Source: Flavobacteriaceae bacterium (GTDB lineage Bacteria > Bacteroidota > Bacteroidia > Flavobacteriales > Flavobacteriaceae). From it: 26,129 bases of DNA. Positions 1 to 8,637 of this stretch are shown in pieces. The position numbers were made by a program, and so were the translations under genes. Under the pieces are notes generated by a model. The model worked only from the letters and a program-made list of their open reading frames with translations, ran no database searches and was not told where the DNA came from. Numbering within the stretch: position 1 is the first letter of the stretch; each line of letters opens with the position of its first letter. Where the stretch lies: the NCBI GenBank assembly GCA_023700885.1, contig JAMPYA010000008.1, positions 1 to 26,129 of the forward strand. Direction: 5' to 3'.

Positions 1-1770
1 GTTTTATTATCAGTCAATGGTTTTTCTCAAAATGACACCATTCTGTTAAAAGAAATTTTAGTTACCTCAACCAATCGTATAGATTTACCTTTTGATGAAA
101 ATTCGAGAACAATTAATATTATTTCTTCATTACAAATAAAAGAAAGTAATGCTACCAATGTTGCTGATTTGATACAGCATTTTGTTGGAATTGATGTGCG
201 CAAAAGAGGTGTAGAAGGAATGCAATCTGATTTATATATCAGAGGTGGTAGTTTTGATCAAACGCTGGTTTTAATTGATGGTGTTAAAATGGATGATTCA
301 CAAACCGGACATCACAGTATGAATGCGATGATTGCTCTCTCGAATATTGAAAGAATTGAAATTATTAAAGGACCCGCTGCACGTATTTATGGTCAAAATG
401 CTTTTACCGGGGCCATCAATATTGTGACGAAAAACCCTTCTAAAAGTGGATTGAGCTTTAATTTGAGCAAAGGCTCTTATGATAGTAATAGTATTGGTGT
501 AGGTTTGTCTAAAGTTGATAAAAATTCGGCTTTCCAATTTTTTGTAGATAAACAAGATTCAGATGGGTATCGTTTTAATACCGATATTGATAATTTCGGA
601 TTGTACTTAAAGGGAATAATTGGTAAATATGAAATCCTTTCTTATATCAACGAAAGAAAATTTGGAGCCAACGGATTTTATGCCAATCCTAACTTTAAAG
701 ATCAATACGAAGAAACACAAACAAGTTTAGTGGCTTTAACGACTAATTTTAGTGCAGACAAATTAAAAATAACTCCAAGAATTTACTGGAGAAGAAATCA
801 GGATATGTATTTGTTTTTGCGTCACAATCCATCATACTACAGAAATTTACATATTTCTCATAAAGTAGGAGCAGAAATTAACATGAGTTATAATTCTGAT
901 TACGGAAAAACAGGTTTTGGAGTAGATGTTTATAAAGTGTCTTTAGAAAGTAATAATTTAGGAAACCATGACCGTTTTGTTGTGACTTCTTTTTTAGAAC
1001 ATCGATTTAAAATATTAGATTCAAAAATAGATATAACGCCTGGTGTTGCACTTTCTTATTATGATGATTTTGGAACCAAAGCCTTTCCTGGAATTGATGT
1101 AGGATATCAGCTAAGCTCTAAAATTAGAACCTACGCAAATATTGGTTATACTTATAGAATACCAACCTATACCGATTTATATTATAAAAGTTCTATAGAG
1201 CAAGGAAATCCTGATTTAAAACCAGAATCAGCACTTTCTGAAGAAATAGGGTTAAACTATATTGATAATAATATCAATTTAAATCTGGCTTTTTTTAATA
1301 GAAATTCTGACAATTTAATTGATTGGACTAAAGATAACTTAACAGATAAATGGCAAGCCAGAAATTTTAGTGAAGTTACTACTAGTGGACTAGAAACCTC
1401 TATTTCTTACAGATTTAATTGGATGAATTTTAATCAAAATTTGGAATTGGGATATACCTATATTGATGATACTATTAAAGATTTGAACGTAGCCTTTACT
1501 CGATATTCAATTAATAGTATGAAGCATCAGTTTACAACAAAATTAAATACTCAATTTTTAACTTTCTTAAAACAATCAATTGCGTACAGATTTGTAGAAA
1601 GAACATATGGAGAAACCTATGGTATTGTTGATGCTAAATTAACGGTTACAATTAAAAGGATTGAAATTTTTGTAAATGCCAATAATTTATTTGATGAAGT
1701 ATATACAGAAACCAATTTAGTACCCATGCCAAAATCTAATTTTATGTTTGGAATAAAATTTCAACAATAA
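1..1770 (+). CDS. TonB-dependent outer-membrane receptor, BtuB-like (5' end outside window)
   Basis: The reading frame is open from base 1, so the start codon lies upstream; 589 residues are visible and only the first part of the signal peptide is missing (residues 1-10 end in GFSQ, a typical cleavage region). The plug domain spans roughly residues 15-145: a TonB-box-like LKEILVTS segment, LYIRGG (78-83), VLIDGVKM, IERIEIIKGPAA (116-127) and GAINIVTK. The rest is a beta-barrel rich in alternating aromatic residues, ending in GIKFQQ. The family takes up scarce large ligands (cobalamin, siderophores, sugars or peptides) across the outer membrane using TonB-ExbBD energy. There is no N-terminal carboxypeptidase-regulatory-like domain and no SusD partner downstream, so it resembles the BtuB/siderophore class rather than SusC. 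The substrate cannot be read from the sequence. The first in-frame alternative start, TTG at 169, is inside the plug and is not the real start. Confidence 0.93.
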   Translation, partial: VLLSVNGFSQNDTILLKEILVTSTNRIDLPFDENSRTINIISSLQIKESNATNVADLIQHFVGIDVRKRGVEGMQSDLYIRGGSFDQTLVLIDGVKMDDSQTGHHSMNAMIALSNIERIEIIKGPAARIYGQNAFTGAINIVTKNPSKSGLSFNLSKGSYDSNSIGVGLSKVDKNSAFQFFVDKQDSDGYRFNTDIDNFGLYLKGIIGKYEILSYINERKFGANGFYANPNFKDQYEETQTSLVALTTNFSADKLKITPRIYWRRNQDMYLFLRHNPSYYRNLHISHKVGAEINMSYNSDYGKTGFGVDVYKVSLESNNLGNHDRFVVTSFLEHRFKILDSKIDITPGVALSYYDDFGTKAFPGIDVGYQLSSKIRTYANIGYTYRIPTYTDLYYKSSIEQGNPDLKPESALSEEIGLNYIDNNINLNLAFFNRNSDNLIDWTKDNLTDKWQARNFSEVTTSGLETSISYRFNWMNFNQNLELGYTYIDDTIKDLNVAFTRYSINSMKHQFTTKLNTQFLTFLKQSIAYRFVERTYGETYGIVDAKLTVTIKRIEIFVNANNLFDEVYTETNLVPMPKSNFMFGIKFQQ

Positions 1771-1824
1771 ATTAAAAAACCTTGTTTTTAGAATGCACCC
1801 AAAAATTTTAGACAAGTTTATAAT

Positions 1825-1832
1825 TAATTTTG
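1825..1832 (+). promoter_or_regulatory. Putative -7 promoter element for the OYE gene
   Basis: TAATTTTG matches the Bacteroidota -7 consensus TAnnTTTG and lies 23 nt before the ATG at 1856. No clear TTTG -33 box is seen at the expected distance. In such A+T-rich DNA the match could be chance. Confidence 0.35.
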
Positions 1833-1855
1833 ATAATAACTAAATATTAAAAAAT

Positions 1856-2920
1856 ATGAGCCATTTGTTTAATTCATTAAAAATAAAAAATATAGAACTT
1901 AAAAATAGGATTGCAGTTTCTCCTATGTGTCAATATTCTAGTATGGATGGTTTTGCAAATGATTGGCATCTAGTACATTTAGGAAGTAGAGCAATAGGAG
2001 GCGCAGGTTTGGTTTTAACTGAAGCAATAGCTGTAAGTCAGGAAGGAAGAATTACTCCAAATGATCTTGGAATTTGGAAAGATGAGCATATCCCTTTTTT
2101 AAATCGTATCAATAATTTTATAGAACAACAAGGTTCTATTGCCGGCGTTCAATTAGCTCATGCCGGAAGAAAAGCCGGTCACGCACAACCATGGGAAGGT
2201 GGAAATAAGCTTAAATTTGAAGATGGTGGATGGCAAAGTATAGCACCAAGTGCTATTCCGTTTAATGAAGGTGGATCAGTTCCTGAAGCAATGACCTTAA
2301 TAGAGATAAAGAAATGTATAGATAATTTTCAACAGGCTGCTTTAAGAGCGAAAAAGGCTGGTTTTAAAGTTATAGAATTACACGCGGCTCATGGTTATTT
2401 AATTAATGAGTTTCTGTCGCCTATCAGTAATAATAGGACAGATGAATATGGTGGTTCATTTGAAAATAGAATCCGATTTTTATTAGAAATTATAGAAAGT
2501 GTTAGAGTGGTTTGGCCAGAAGAAAACCCGCTGTTTGTTAGAATTTCTGTAACAGAATGGACTGAAGGAGCGTGGTCTGAAAGTGATTCAATTAAATTAG
2601 CAGCAATTTTAAAAACCAAAACGGTTGATTTAATCGATTGCTCAACCGGCGGAAATGTGGCAACTGCAACAATTCCTGTTGAACCATTGTTTCAAGTTAA
2701 ATTTGCTGAAAGTTTAAAAAAATCTACAGGTATTTTAACGGGTGCTGTCGGTTTAATTACAACTGCAAAAGAAGCGAATCATATTATACTTGAAAATAAA
2801 GCGGATGTAGTTTTTATTGGTCGAGAATTTCTGCGTGATCCACAATTTCCTTTACGAGCTGCCAGTGAATTAGGAGTTGATATTAAATGGCCACTTCAAT
2901 ATGAAAGAGCTAAGAAGTAA
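1856..2920 (+). CDS. NADH:flavin oxidoreductase, YqjM-type old yellow enzyme
   Basis: A 354-residue FMN-binding TIM-barrel ene-reductase that should reduce activated C=C bonds with NAD(P)H in the cytoplasm. It resembles Bacillus YqjM along its whole length. Visible hallmarks are SPMCQYS with the redox-tuning Cys25 and Tyr27, QLAHAGRK near 100-106, the substrate-binding HAAHGY (His176, His179, Tyr181), SNNRTDEYGGSFENR, GAVG and FIGRE for phosphate binding, and a C-terminal QYER whose Arg351 corresponds to the arginine finger that YqjM lends to its dimer partner. ATG at 1856 gives the expected N-terminus (LFNSLKIKNIELKNRI). The gene stands alone between the receptor and a terminator. The physiological substrate is unknown for most of this family; a role in detoxifying electrophiles is only an inference. 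Confidence 0.95.
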   Translation: MSHLFNSLKIKNIELKNRIAVSPMCQYSSMDGFANDWHLVHLGSRAIGGAGLVLTEAIAVSQEGRITPNDLGIWKDEHIPFLNRINNFIEQQGSIAGVQLAHAGRKAGHAQPWEGGNKLKFEDGGWQSIAPSAIPFNEGGSVPEAMTLIEIKKCIDNFQQAALRAKKAGFKVIELHAAHGYLINEFLSPISNNRTDEYGGSFENRIRFLLEIIESVRVVWPEENPLFVRISVTEWTEGAWSESDSIKLAAILKTKTVDLIDCSTGGNVATATIPVEPLFQVKFAESLKKSTGILTGAVGLITTAKEANHIILENKADVVFIGREFLRDPQFPLRAASELGVDIKWPLQYERAKK

Positions 2921-2941
2921 TTATAATTGGGAATAATAGAA

Positions 2942-2974
2942 AAAGCCTTGTAATTTATATTGCAAGGCTTTTTT
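2942..2974. terminator. Hairpin terminator after the OYE gene, probably bidirectional
   Basis: AAAGCCTTG (2942-2950) pairs with CAAGGCTTT (2963-2971) across a 12-nt loop, followed by a T run to 2974. It sits between the convergent OYE gene (+) and FHS transporter (-). The A run before the left arm gives a short T tract on the minus strand as well, so it may end both transcripts. Confidence 0.8.
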
Positions 2975-3020
2975 AATGTTTAAAATTGATCTAAAGTGTT
3001 TGATGATTTATTCAAATTTT

Positions 3021-4733
3021 TTAATGTGTTCCATTAGTCGCTAGTTTATCGACATCAATATGTTGCTTTATTAAGATTTTTTTTACTAAAATGGCAAATA
3101 ATGTTAAATATCCAAAGCCAATTAATGGAACCCAATAGGAAACGGTTATATTAAACATATCAGCTATTTTACCTTGTAAAGGCGGAATAAAAGCACCTCC
3201 TAAAATCATCATTATTAAAAATGCAGAACCTTGTGAGGTAAATTTTCCGAGTCCTTGTAATGCTAGTGAAAAAATGACTGGCCACATAACTGAAGCAAAT
3301 AATCCACCACTTACAAACGAGAACACAGAAATACTTCCCGTAGTAAACATTCCTGTAAACATGGCCAACATACCTAAAAAACCGAATATCATTAAAGTTT
3401 TTGCTGGTTTTTCCTGACCAAGCCAAAATCCGGCTATTTGAACTAAAATAACTCCGGCATAAGGTAACAATGAAAGTATATTTTCAGTTGAATTTCCGGC
3501 TATATAATTTGAAACTAAAATTACCAAGAACGCCACATATGGTACTAAAATCATTGCAATTTTCTTAGCGGATGATGTTAAATTAAATGCAGCAATAGCA
3601 CCCGCCCAACGACCAATCATTAAACTTCCCCAGTAAAGTGAAATTAACATAGGAGTTAATTCTGTCCAATATCCATCAACCTTTTTATCAGATAAAAGTT
3701 TGTTAAAATCTGCAAAAGTAATTTCAGGATTAAATCCTAAATAATTTGTAAAATCAACATGTTTAAGATATTCTCCTAAGTTACTTTGAATAGTAACTTC
3801 AACACCAACATAGGTAAAAATTGCTAACATTCCTAAAACCAGTTGAGGATATTTAAAAGCACCCCAACCATCCGCATCTTTTTTAGCTTTAGCGTTTGAA
3901 TACAATAAACCAAAAATTAAAGTACCCATTCCAATCAATATTAAATAAAGTCCCATTTTACTTGAATGATCAACATTTTCTCCGGTATTTTGATAAAAAA
4001 CCAATGCAAGTACAATTACAAGTACTATTGTTATTAAACTCATTAATCTGGTTGCTTTTGCTTCATTTTCTATAGTAGCATCTGCTTTAGCTTCGGGTAA
4101 TTTTTTTGAAAATTTAAATAATATAGCAGCTATTAAAAAGGCCAAACCAACAATTATATATAACCATTGAACGGTTGATAAATTTAGATCTTTTATTAAA
4201 CTTTCATCTAATTTAGTAGTTCCTAACAATGCTAAAGCAAATATAATTGGACCAATAGTAGTTCCAAACGAGTTGATTCCGCCAGCTAAATTTAAACGGT
4301 AAGAACCGGTACTTTCATCGCCTAAGGAAATTGCAAATGGCTGAGCAGCTGTTTGTTGCAATGAAAATCCTAAAGCAATTATAAATAAAGCAGCTAAAAC
4401 AAACCCAAAACTATTAGAAGCTAATGCAGGGTACATTACCAATGCACCAATTACAGATAGAAGTAATCCATATACAATTCCATTTTTTAATCCCCAAGAA
4501 TTTAAAAAATCTTTTTTGGCCGCAACAGATAATATGAACAGTAAAAAAGCGCCGATATAGTAGGCAAAATAGAAGGCAGAATCTATTAACTGACTTTGAA
4601 ATTGTGATAAGTTAAAATAAGATTTTGCAAAAGGAATAAAAACTCCATTAGACGAAGCTATAAATCCCCAGAAAAAGAACACTCCCACTAAAGTATAAAG
4701 TGCCGGATAATTTGTTGGTTTTGTTGTATTCAT
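3021..4733 (-). CDS. FHS-family (FucP/GluP-like) MFS sugar transporter, long form
   Basis: A 570-residue inner-membrane transporter. Family signatures are FFFWGF near the start, QSQLIDSAFYFAYYIG (46-61), QTAAQPF (127-133), SYRLNLAGGINSFG (144-157) and MIGRWAGA (372-379), all of which align with fucose/glucose-galactose symporters. FucP-type proteins are about 410-440 residues; this one is longer because of two additional hydrophobic segments (about 230-247 and 260-278) and a long polar loop (about 318-358) in the middle, suggesting around 14 membrane helices. Residues equivalent to the proton-coupling Asp46 and Glu135 of E. coli FucP are Gly30 and Gln127 here. It is monocistronic, divergent from the cyclophilin gene and convergent with the OYE gene. 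A hexose or amino-sugar substrate is plausible but not shown. It could also be a regulator or facilitator in view of the lost acids. Confidence 0.88.
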   Translation of the reverse strand: MNTTKPTNYPALYTLVGVFFFWGFIASSNGVFIPFAKSYFNLSQFQSQLIDSAFYFAYYIGAFLLFILSVAAKKDFLNSWGLKNGIVYGLLLSVIGALVMYPALASNSFGFVLAALFIIALGFSLQQTAAQPFAISLGDESTGSYRLNLAGGINSFGTTIGPIIFALALLGTTKLDESLIKDLNLSTVQWLYIIVGLAFLIAAILFKFSKKLPEAKADATIENEAKATRLMSLITIVLVIVLALVFYQNTGENVDHSSKMGLYLILIGMGTLIFGLLYSNAKAKKDADGWGAFKYPQLVLGMLAIFTYVGVEVTIQSNLGEYLKHVDFTNYLGFNPEITFADFNKLLSDKKVDGYWTELTPMLISLYWGSLMIGRWAGAIAAFNLTSSAKKIAMILVPYVAFLVILVSNYIAGNSTENILSLLPYAGVILVQIAGFWLGQEKPAKTLMIFGFLGMLAMFTGMFTTGSISVFSFVSGGLFASVMWPVIFSLALQGLGKFTSQGSAFLIMMILGGAFIPPLQGKIADMFNITVSYWVPLIGFGYLTLFAILVKKILIKQHIDVDKLATNGTH

Positions 4734-4870
4734 TTTATAAAAATCGTTTATTATTTGCTTGTTTGTTTTAATGAATGAAAATACAATAAATCATTTATAA
4801 ATAATCATAGTTGCATAAGAATAATTTTTTTTTTAAAAGTATTTATATCTAATTGATTAAAATTTAGAAC

Positions 4871-4888
4871 AGCATTAAAATGCTTTTT
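4871..4888. repeat. Short palindrome in the divergent intergenic region
   Basis: AGCATT and AATGCT form a perfect 6-bp inverted repeat with a 2-nt spacer, followed by TTTT. It lies in the 202-bp gap between the divergent transporter and cyclophilin genes, where it could be an operator; no known site is recognised. Confidence 0.3.
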
Positions 4889-4935
4889 ACTATATTTAAT
4901 TTTCTTTAGTTACTTAAAAGAATTGACCAATTTAT

Positions 4936-5508
4936 ATGAAAAAAATAATGTTTTATATTTTACTTTTGATTAGTATTTTATCAAATGCACAAAATACTGT
5001 TAAATGTTCTATTGTAACTTCAATTGGTGAAATACAAGTAGAGTTGTATCCTGAAAAGGCTCCAATTACAGTTAATAATTTTTTGAAATATGTTGATCAA
5101 AAACTATATGATAACACAAATTTTTATAGAGTTTGTACTCCAGAAAATGAAGCTGCGAGAGCTATTAAGATTGAAGTTGTTCAAGCGGCAGATTTATCTA
5201 AAGATTTGCTGTTTCCAGCAATAAAAATTGAAACTACAGAACACACAAAATTAAAACACCTTAACGGAACAATTTCAATGGCAAGAGCTGAACCTAATAC
5301 AGCTCAAAGTTCATTTTTTATTTGCATCAATGATCAACCCGAATTAGATTTTGGTGGAAAAAGAAATCCTGATGGATACGGATTTGCAGCATTTGGACAG
5401 GTTATTAAAGGCATGGATGTAGTTTTAAAAATTCAATCGGGACAAAATATAAATCAGGTACTTATTTCACCAATATTTATTTATACTATTCAAAGAAATC
5501 ATCAATAA
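4936..5508 (+). CDS. Secreted cyclophilin-type peptidyl-prolyl cis-trans isomerase
   Basis: A 190-residue cyclophilin with a signal peptide (MKKIMFYILLLISILSNAQ, cleavage near residue 19), so it should act in the periplasm on protein folding, plausibly of outer-membrane proteins. Cyclophilin landmarks appear in order: GEIQVELYPEKAPITVNNFL, NFYRV with the catalytic-type Arg65, GTISMARAEPNTAQSSFFIC and GYGFAAFGQVIKGMDVV. The usual GFMxQGG strand is replaced by a longer stretch ending IEVVQAAD, and the family's conserved Gln before FF is Ser126. The gene precedes the porin gene in the same orientation by 106 nt with no terminator between. Fold assignment is secure; catalytic efficiency is uncertain because of the altered pocket. 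Confidence 0.9.
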   Translation: MKKIMFYILLLISILSNAQNTVKCSIVTSIGEIQVELYPEKAPITVNNFLKYVDQKLYDNTNFYRVCTPENEAARAIKIEVVQAADLSKDLLFPAIKIETTEHTKLKHLNGTISMARAEPNTAQSSFFICINDQPELDFGGKRNPDGYGFAAFGQVIKGMDVVLKIQSGQNINQVLISPIFIYTIQRNHQ

Positions 5509-5571
5509 AAGTTAATTATTAAAATAATTAAATTATCTCAAAATTTAATATTCTAATAACATTAAGAAATA

Positions 5572-5579
5572 TAAATTTG
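5572..5579 (+). promoter_or_regulatory. Putative -7 promoter element for the porin gene
   Basis: TAAATTTG is a full match to TAnnTTTG, 35 nt before the porin ATG at 5615, which would give a leader of about 30 nt. No convincing -33 TTTG is visible. If real, the porin has its own promoter besides any read-through from the cyclophilin gene. Confidence 0.4.
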
Positions 5580-5614
5580 TATAACGTAAAAATTATCAAT
5601 TTAAATTTAAAATA

Positions 5615-6619
5615 ATGAAAAAAATAATTACTATTATTTTAATATTCAGCTCATTAGCTGTTTTTTCTCAAACAAAAGGAAAAGTTTCGGCAACTTTTTT
5701 CTTAAATTATCACAATGATTTAACTGATGGAGCGTTGCAAAAAAGTGCTTTTGAAGTTGAAAGAGCTTATTTAGGCTACGATTATTCTTTTAATAACAAG
5801 CTTTCTGCCAAAGTCTTAATGGATGTGGGTAAAGATAATGGAAGTGATTATACTTTTTATTTAAAAGCAGCTCAGGTAGATTATAAAGCACTTGATTGGG
5901 CTAATTTTTCAGTAGGTATGATTGGATTAAATCAATTTAGTGATCAGGAAAAAAATTGGGGATATCGTTATATCTATAAATCATATCAAGATATTAGTGG
6001 TTTTGGAACCAGTGCTGATTTAGGTATAAATTCTGAATTATCATTACACAAAACACTTACCATGAATTTATTTGTCTTAAATGGCGAGGGATTTAAAAAA
6101 GTGCAAGATTTATATGGAAAATATAAAGTAGGTGGTAATTTGGTTTATCAACCAGTTGATGCTTTAAAATTTAAAGTTTATTATTCAGAACAAGACAGTA
6201 AAAAATTGGTTGGAACAACTGTAGTTGAAAATCCAACAGTTAAAAATGTGGCATTATTTGCAGGATATGAAACAAATAAATTAAGATTCGGAGCTGAATA
6301 CAACAAAATGTATGATGGTAAAAAATTTACAGATGCTGAATTAGACCATGATTTAAGTGGATATTCTATCTACTCAACCTATGTTTTAAATGATAAGTTT
6401 GAATTTTTTGGCAGATATGATTTCTTAGAATCTAATAAAGTTGGAACATCAACTACCAATTGGAATGCTGATAAAGACGGAAATGCAATTCTTTTAGGAG
6501 CTCAATACTCACCAATTAAAGGGCTAAGATCTTCCTTAAATTACCGTTTATGGAACTATGATTTGGCTTCTAAAACTGATTTATCATACGTTTATTTAAA
6601 TCTAGAGGTGAAATTTTAA
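5615..6619 (+). CDS. OprO/OprP-like outer-membrane porin
   Basis: A 334-residue secreted beta-barrel protein with signal peptide MKKIITIILIFSSLAVFSQ. The mature chain opens with GKVSATFFLNYHNDL and then FEVERAYLGYDYSFNNKLSA, the arrangement seen in the phosphate-selective porin O/P family as found in Bacteroidota. Alternating hydrophobic strands continue to the end, and the last residue is phenylalanine (LNLEVKF), the usual outer-membrane insertion signal. It should form a diffusion channel for small solutes. The name phosphate-selective comes from distant Pseudomonas relatives and should not be read as substrate evidence here. A strong terminator follows, separating it from the glycerophosphodiesterase gene. 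Confidence 0.82.
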   Translation: MKKIITIILIFSSLAVFSQTKGKVSATFFLNYHNDLTDGALQKSAFEVERAYLGYDYSFNNKLSAKVLMDVGKDNGSDYTFYLKAAQVDYKALDWANFSVGMIGLNQFSDQEKNWGYRYIYKSYQDISGFGTSADLGINSELSLHKTLTMNLFVLNGEGFKKVQDLYGKYKVGGNLVYQPVDALKFKVYYSEQDSKKLVGTTVVENPTVKNVALFAGYETNKLRFGAEYNKMYDGKKFTDAELDHDLSGYSIYSTYVLNDKFEFFGRYDFLESNKVGTSTTNWNADKDGNAILLGAQYSPIKGLRSSLNYRLWNYDLASKTDLSYVYLNLEVKF

Positions 6620-6638
6620 TGTAAGAATACACTTTTTG

Positions 6639-6667
6639 AAAAGGCATTTTTTTAATGCCTTTTTTTG
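6639..6667 (+). terminator. Hairpin terminator after the porin gene
   Basis: AAAAGGCAT (6639-6647) pairs with ATGCCTTTT (6655-6663) across a 7-nt T-rich loop, with a T tract continuing to 6666. It starts 20 nt after the porin stop codon. Confidence 0.85.
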
Positions 6668-6736
6668 TTTTATAAATTAATATTAAAATGATATAATTTT
6701 TTAATTTTACAACTATTGAAATCTGTTAAAACTCCC

Positions 6737-8551
6737 ATGTTAAAGAGCACTACACTTTCTTTCTTTTTGATTCTAATAGGTTGTTATGCTGCAAGTTCTC
6801 AGGAAAAGAAGCCATCTTATAACTATGCAAATCGTAATTTTCAAGCAATTGCTCATAGAGGTTATTCTGATATTTATCCAGAAAATACTTTGTTAAGTAT
6901 AGAAGAAGCTTTTAAAAGAGGCATAAAATATTGTGAGATTGATGTAAATGTTACCTCTGATGATGTATATGTTTTGTTTCATGATCAACCAACGATGTAC
7001 AGAACCAGCAACGGACAAGGATATGTTGTGTCTTCTACTTATAAAGAATTATTAGAATTAGATTTAGGAAGTTGGAAAGGAAGTCAGTTTACAGGAACTA
7101 AAATAGCAACATTAGAAGAAGCGCTTTTATTAGCCGAAAAGTATGATGGATATTTCTATTTAGACACAAAAAAGTTCAGACCAGATTTGATGGGGAAGGC
7201 TCTTAAAACTACGGGCGCAAATCCGAAAAGATTAATGGCTGCAATTGCTAATATAGAGGAGGCTAAACTGTATAAAAAATATTGTCCTGAATCCCCATCC
7301 ATATATTTTGGTGGATTTCCTGAAAATTTAAATGATGACAATTGGTATAAAGAATTTGTTGACTTAGGTTGTGAAATTTTTGAAACTTATTACACTTTGG
7401 CAATTGAAAATGATGATAATTTTCAAACATTTGTAAACAAAGTTCACCATCATGGAGCTAAAGTTTGGGTATTCACATCCAATAATTTAGAAGAAATAAT
7501 AAAAATTAAAGAAGCAAATGTTGATGGAGTAGAATCTGATGTCGCAATATCTGTAATGAAAGTTTTGTGGGATAATCAATTGATAAAAATAAATCCTATA
7601 AAAGCAACAACAGCTAATTTTACTTTTGATCAAAAAAATCTACAAAGTACCGGAATTGGAAGTCAATTAAGAACATTAGGTTATAATAAACCAGAAAATC
7701 TTCAATTGGTTGAATTTGGAAAAACTAGTGATTTTAAAATAAAACCAATAAATGGAGTTATGTCTAATGTGATGAAAGTTCCCGCATTTAATCCTCAAAA
7801 TGGATTATTTCTTTTTAATAATTTCATACCCAATTCAGATGAAGAGCTTCACTATAATTATTCTATAATTATAGATATTTACATACCTATGAAAAGTAAT
7901 GGGAAATTTATGAGTTTATTGCAAACAAATCCTGAAAATGAAAATGATGGAGATTTATTTATAGCGCGTAACGGAATTGGAATAAATAATAATTATCACG
8001 GTAAAATAGAACCAGAAACTTGGAATCGTGTAGTTGTAACGTACTCAAAAACTGCGATTAAAAAATACATCAACGGGAAATTTGTTGGAGAAACACCTAT
8101 TGAAGGTGGGCGCTGGTCTGTAATCAATACATTTCCAGGTGGTGATAAACAAGGATTTTTATTGTTTGCTGATGATGATAATGAAACAGCCGAACTTTAT
8201 GTAAATGCAATCCAAGTAAGAAATTATACAATGAATTCTTCTGAGATTACTCATTTAGGTTTGGTTAAAGCTAATGGAATTCCTTTAAATAATGCTGGAT
8301 TATATGATGTAAAACTTGATGGTGAATTAAAATCAAGCATTGTAAATTGGGATAATAATGATATTTATGTTACCTATTCAAAACAACAAGATATCTCAAA
8401 CGTTAAAATTTCATTTAAACTACCTTTTGGTGCAACATCATCTATTAAATCTGATACTTTCATCAATTTAAATCAACCTCAAAATATTTTAATAACAGCA
8501 CAAGATGGTGTTTCTAAGAAGGAGTTTAACATTGTGGTAGAAACAAAATAA
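6737..8551 (+). CDS. Secreted glycerophosphodiester phosphodiesterase with LamG-like and C-terminal beta domains
   Basis: With the ATG at 6737 the protein has 604 residues. It begins with a signal sequence that includes LIGC (Cys16, possible lipobox) and AASSQ (possible type I cleavage), so it is exported either as a lipoprotein or as a secreted protein. A TTG at 6716 would add seven residues before the signal and looks less likely. The GDPD domain (about 36-268) has IAHRG (His40), PENT (Glu49), CEIDV (Glu67, Asp69) and FHDQP (His82), the metal-binding and catalytic set for hydrolysing glycerophosphodiesters to glycerol 3-phosphate and an alcohol. A concanavalin/LamG-like domain follows (about 350-500, with WNRVVVTY and KKYINGKFVGE), then a roughly 100-residue beta domain ending in an ITAQDGVSKKEFNIVV segment, like the Ig-like tails of many Bacteroidota surface proteins. 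Confidence 0.88.
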   Translation: MLKSTTLSFFLILIGCYAASSQEKKPSYNYANRNFQAIAHRGYSDIYPENTLLSIEEAFKRGIKYCEIDVNVTSDDVYVLFHDQPTMYRTSNGQGYVVSSTYKELLELDLGSWKGSQFTGTKIATLEEALLLAEKYDGYFYLDTKKFRPDLMGKALKTTGANPKRLMAAIANIEEAKLYKKYCPESPSIYFGGFPENLNDDNWYKEFVDLGCEIFETYYTLAIENDDNFQTFVNKVHHHGAKVWVFTSNNLEEIIKIKEANVDGVESDVAISVMKVLWDNQLIKINPIKATTANFTFDQKNLQSTGIGSQLRTLGYNKPENLQLVEFGKTSDFKIKPINGVMSNVMKVPAFNPQNGLFLFNNFIPNSDEELHYNYSIIIDIYIPMKSNGKFMSLLQTNPENENDGDLFIARNGIGINNNYHGKIEPETWNRVVVTYSKTAIKKYINGKFVGETPIEGGRWSVINTFPGGDKQGFLLFADDDNETAELYVNAIQVRNYTMNSSEITHLGLVKANGIPLNNAGLYDVKLDGELKSSIVNWDNNDIYVTYSKQQDISNVKISFKLPFGATSSIKSDTFINLNQPQNILITAQDGVSKKEFNIVVETK

Positions 8552-8624
8552 GATTGATAGAAATTGAAATAAAATTCAATAAATCAAAATATCACTAAAA
8601 TATTTTCAAACAAATCCTATTGCT

Positions 8625-8632
8625 TATCTTTG
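8625..8632 (+). promoter_or_regulatory. -7 promoter element for the tgt operon, nearly leaderless
   Basis: TATCTTTG is a full match to TAnnTTTG and ends only 5 nt before the tgt ATG at 8638. If transcription starts at the usual distance, the mRNA begins at or within a few bases of the start codon. This also supports the ATG over the upstream TTG at 8620, which would lie at or before the -7 box. Confidence 0.55.
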
Positions 8633-8637
8633 CCACC

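Noticed and set aside
169..1770. TTG at 169 as the start of the TonB-dependent receptor
   Set aside because: The frame is open to base 1 and already encodes the end of a signal peptide and the start of the plug domain, so 169 is internal.
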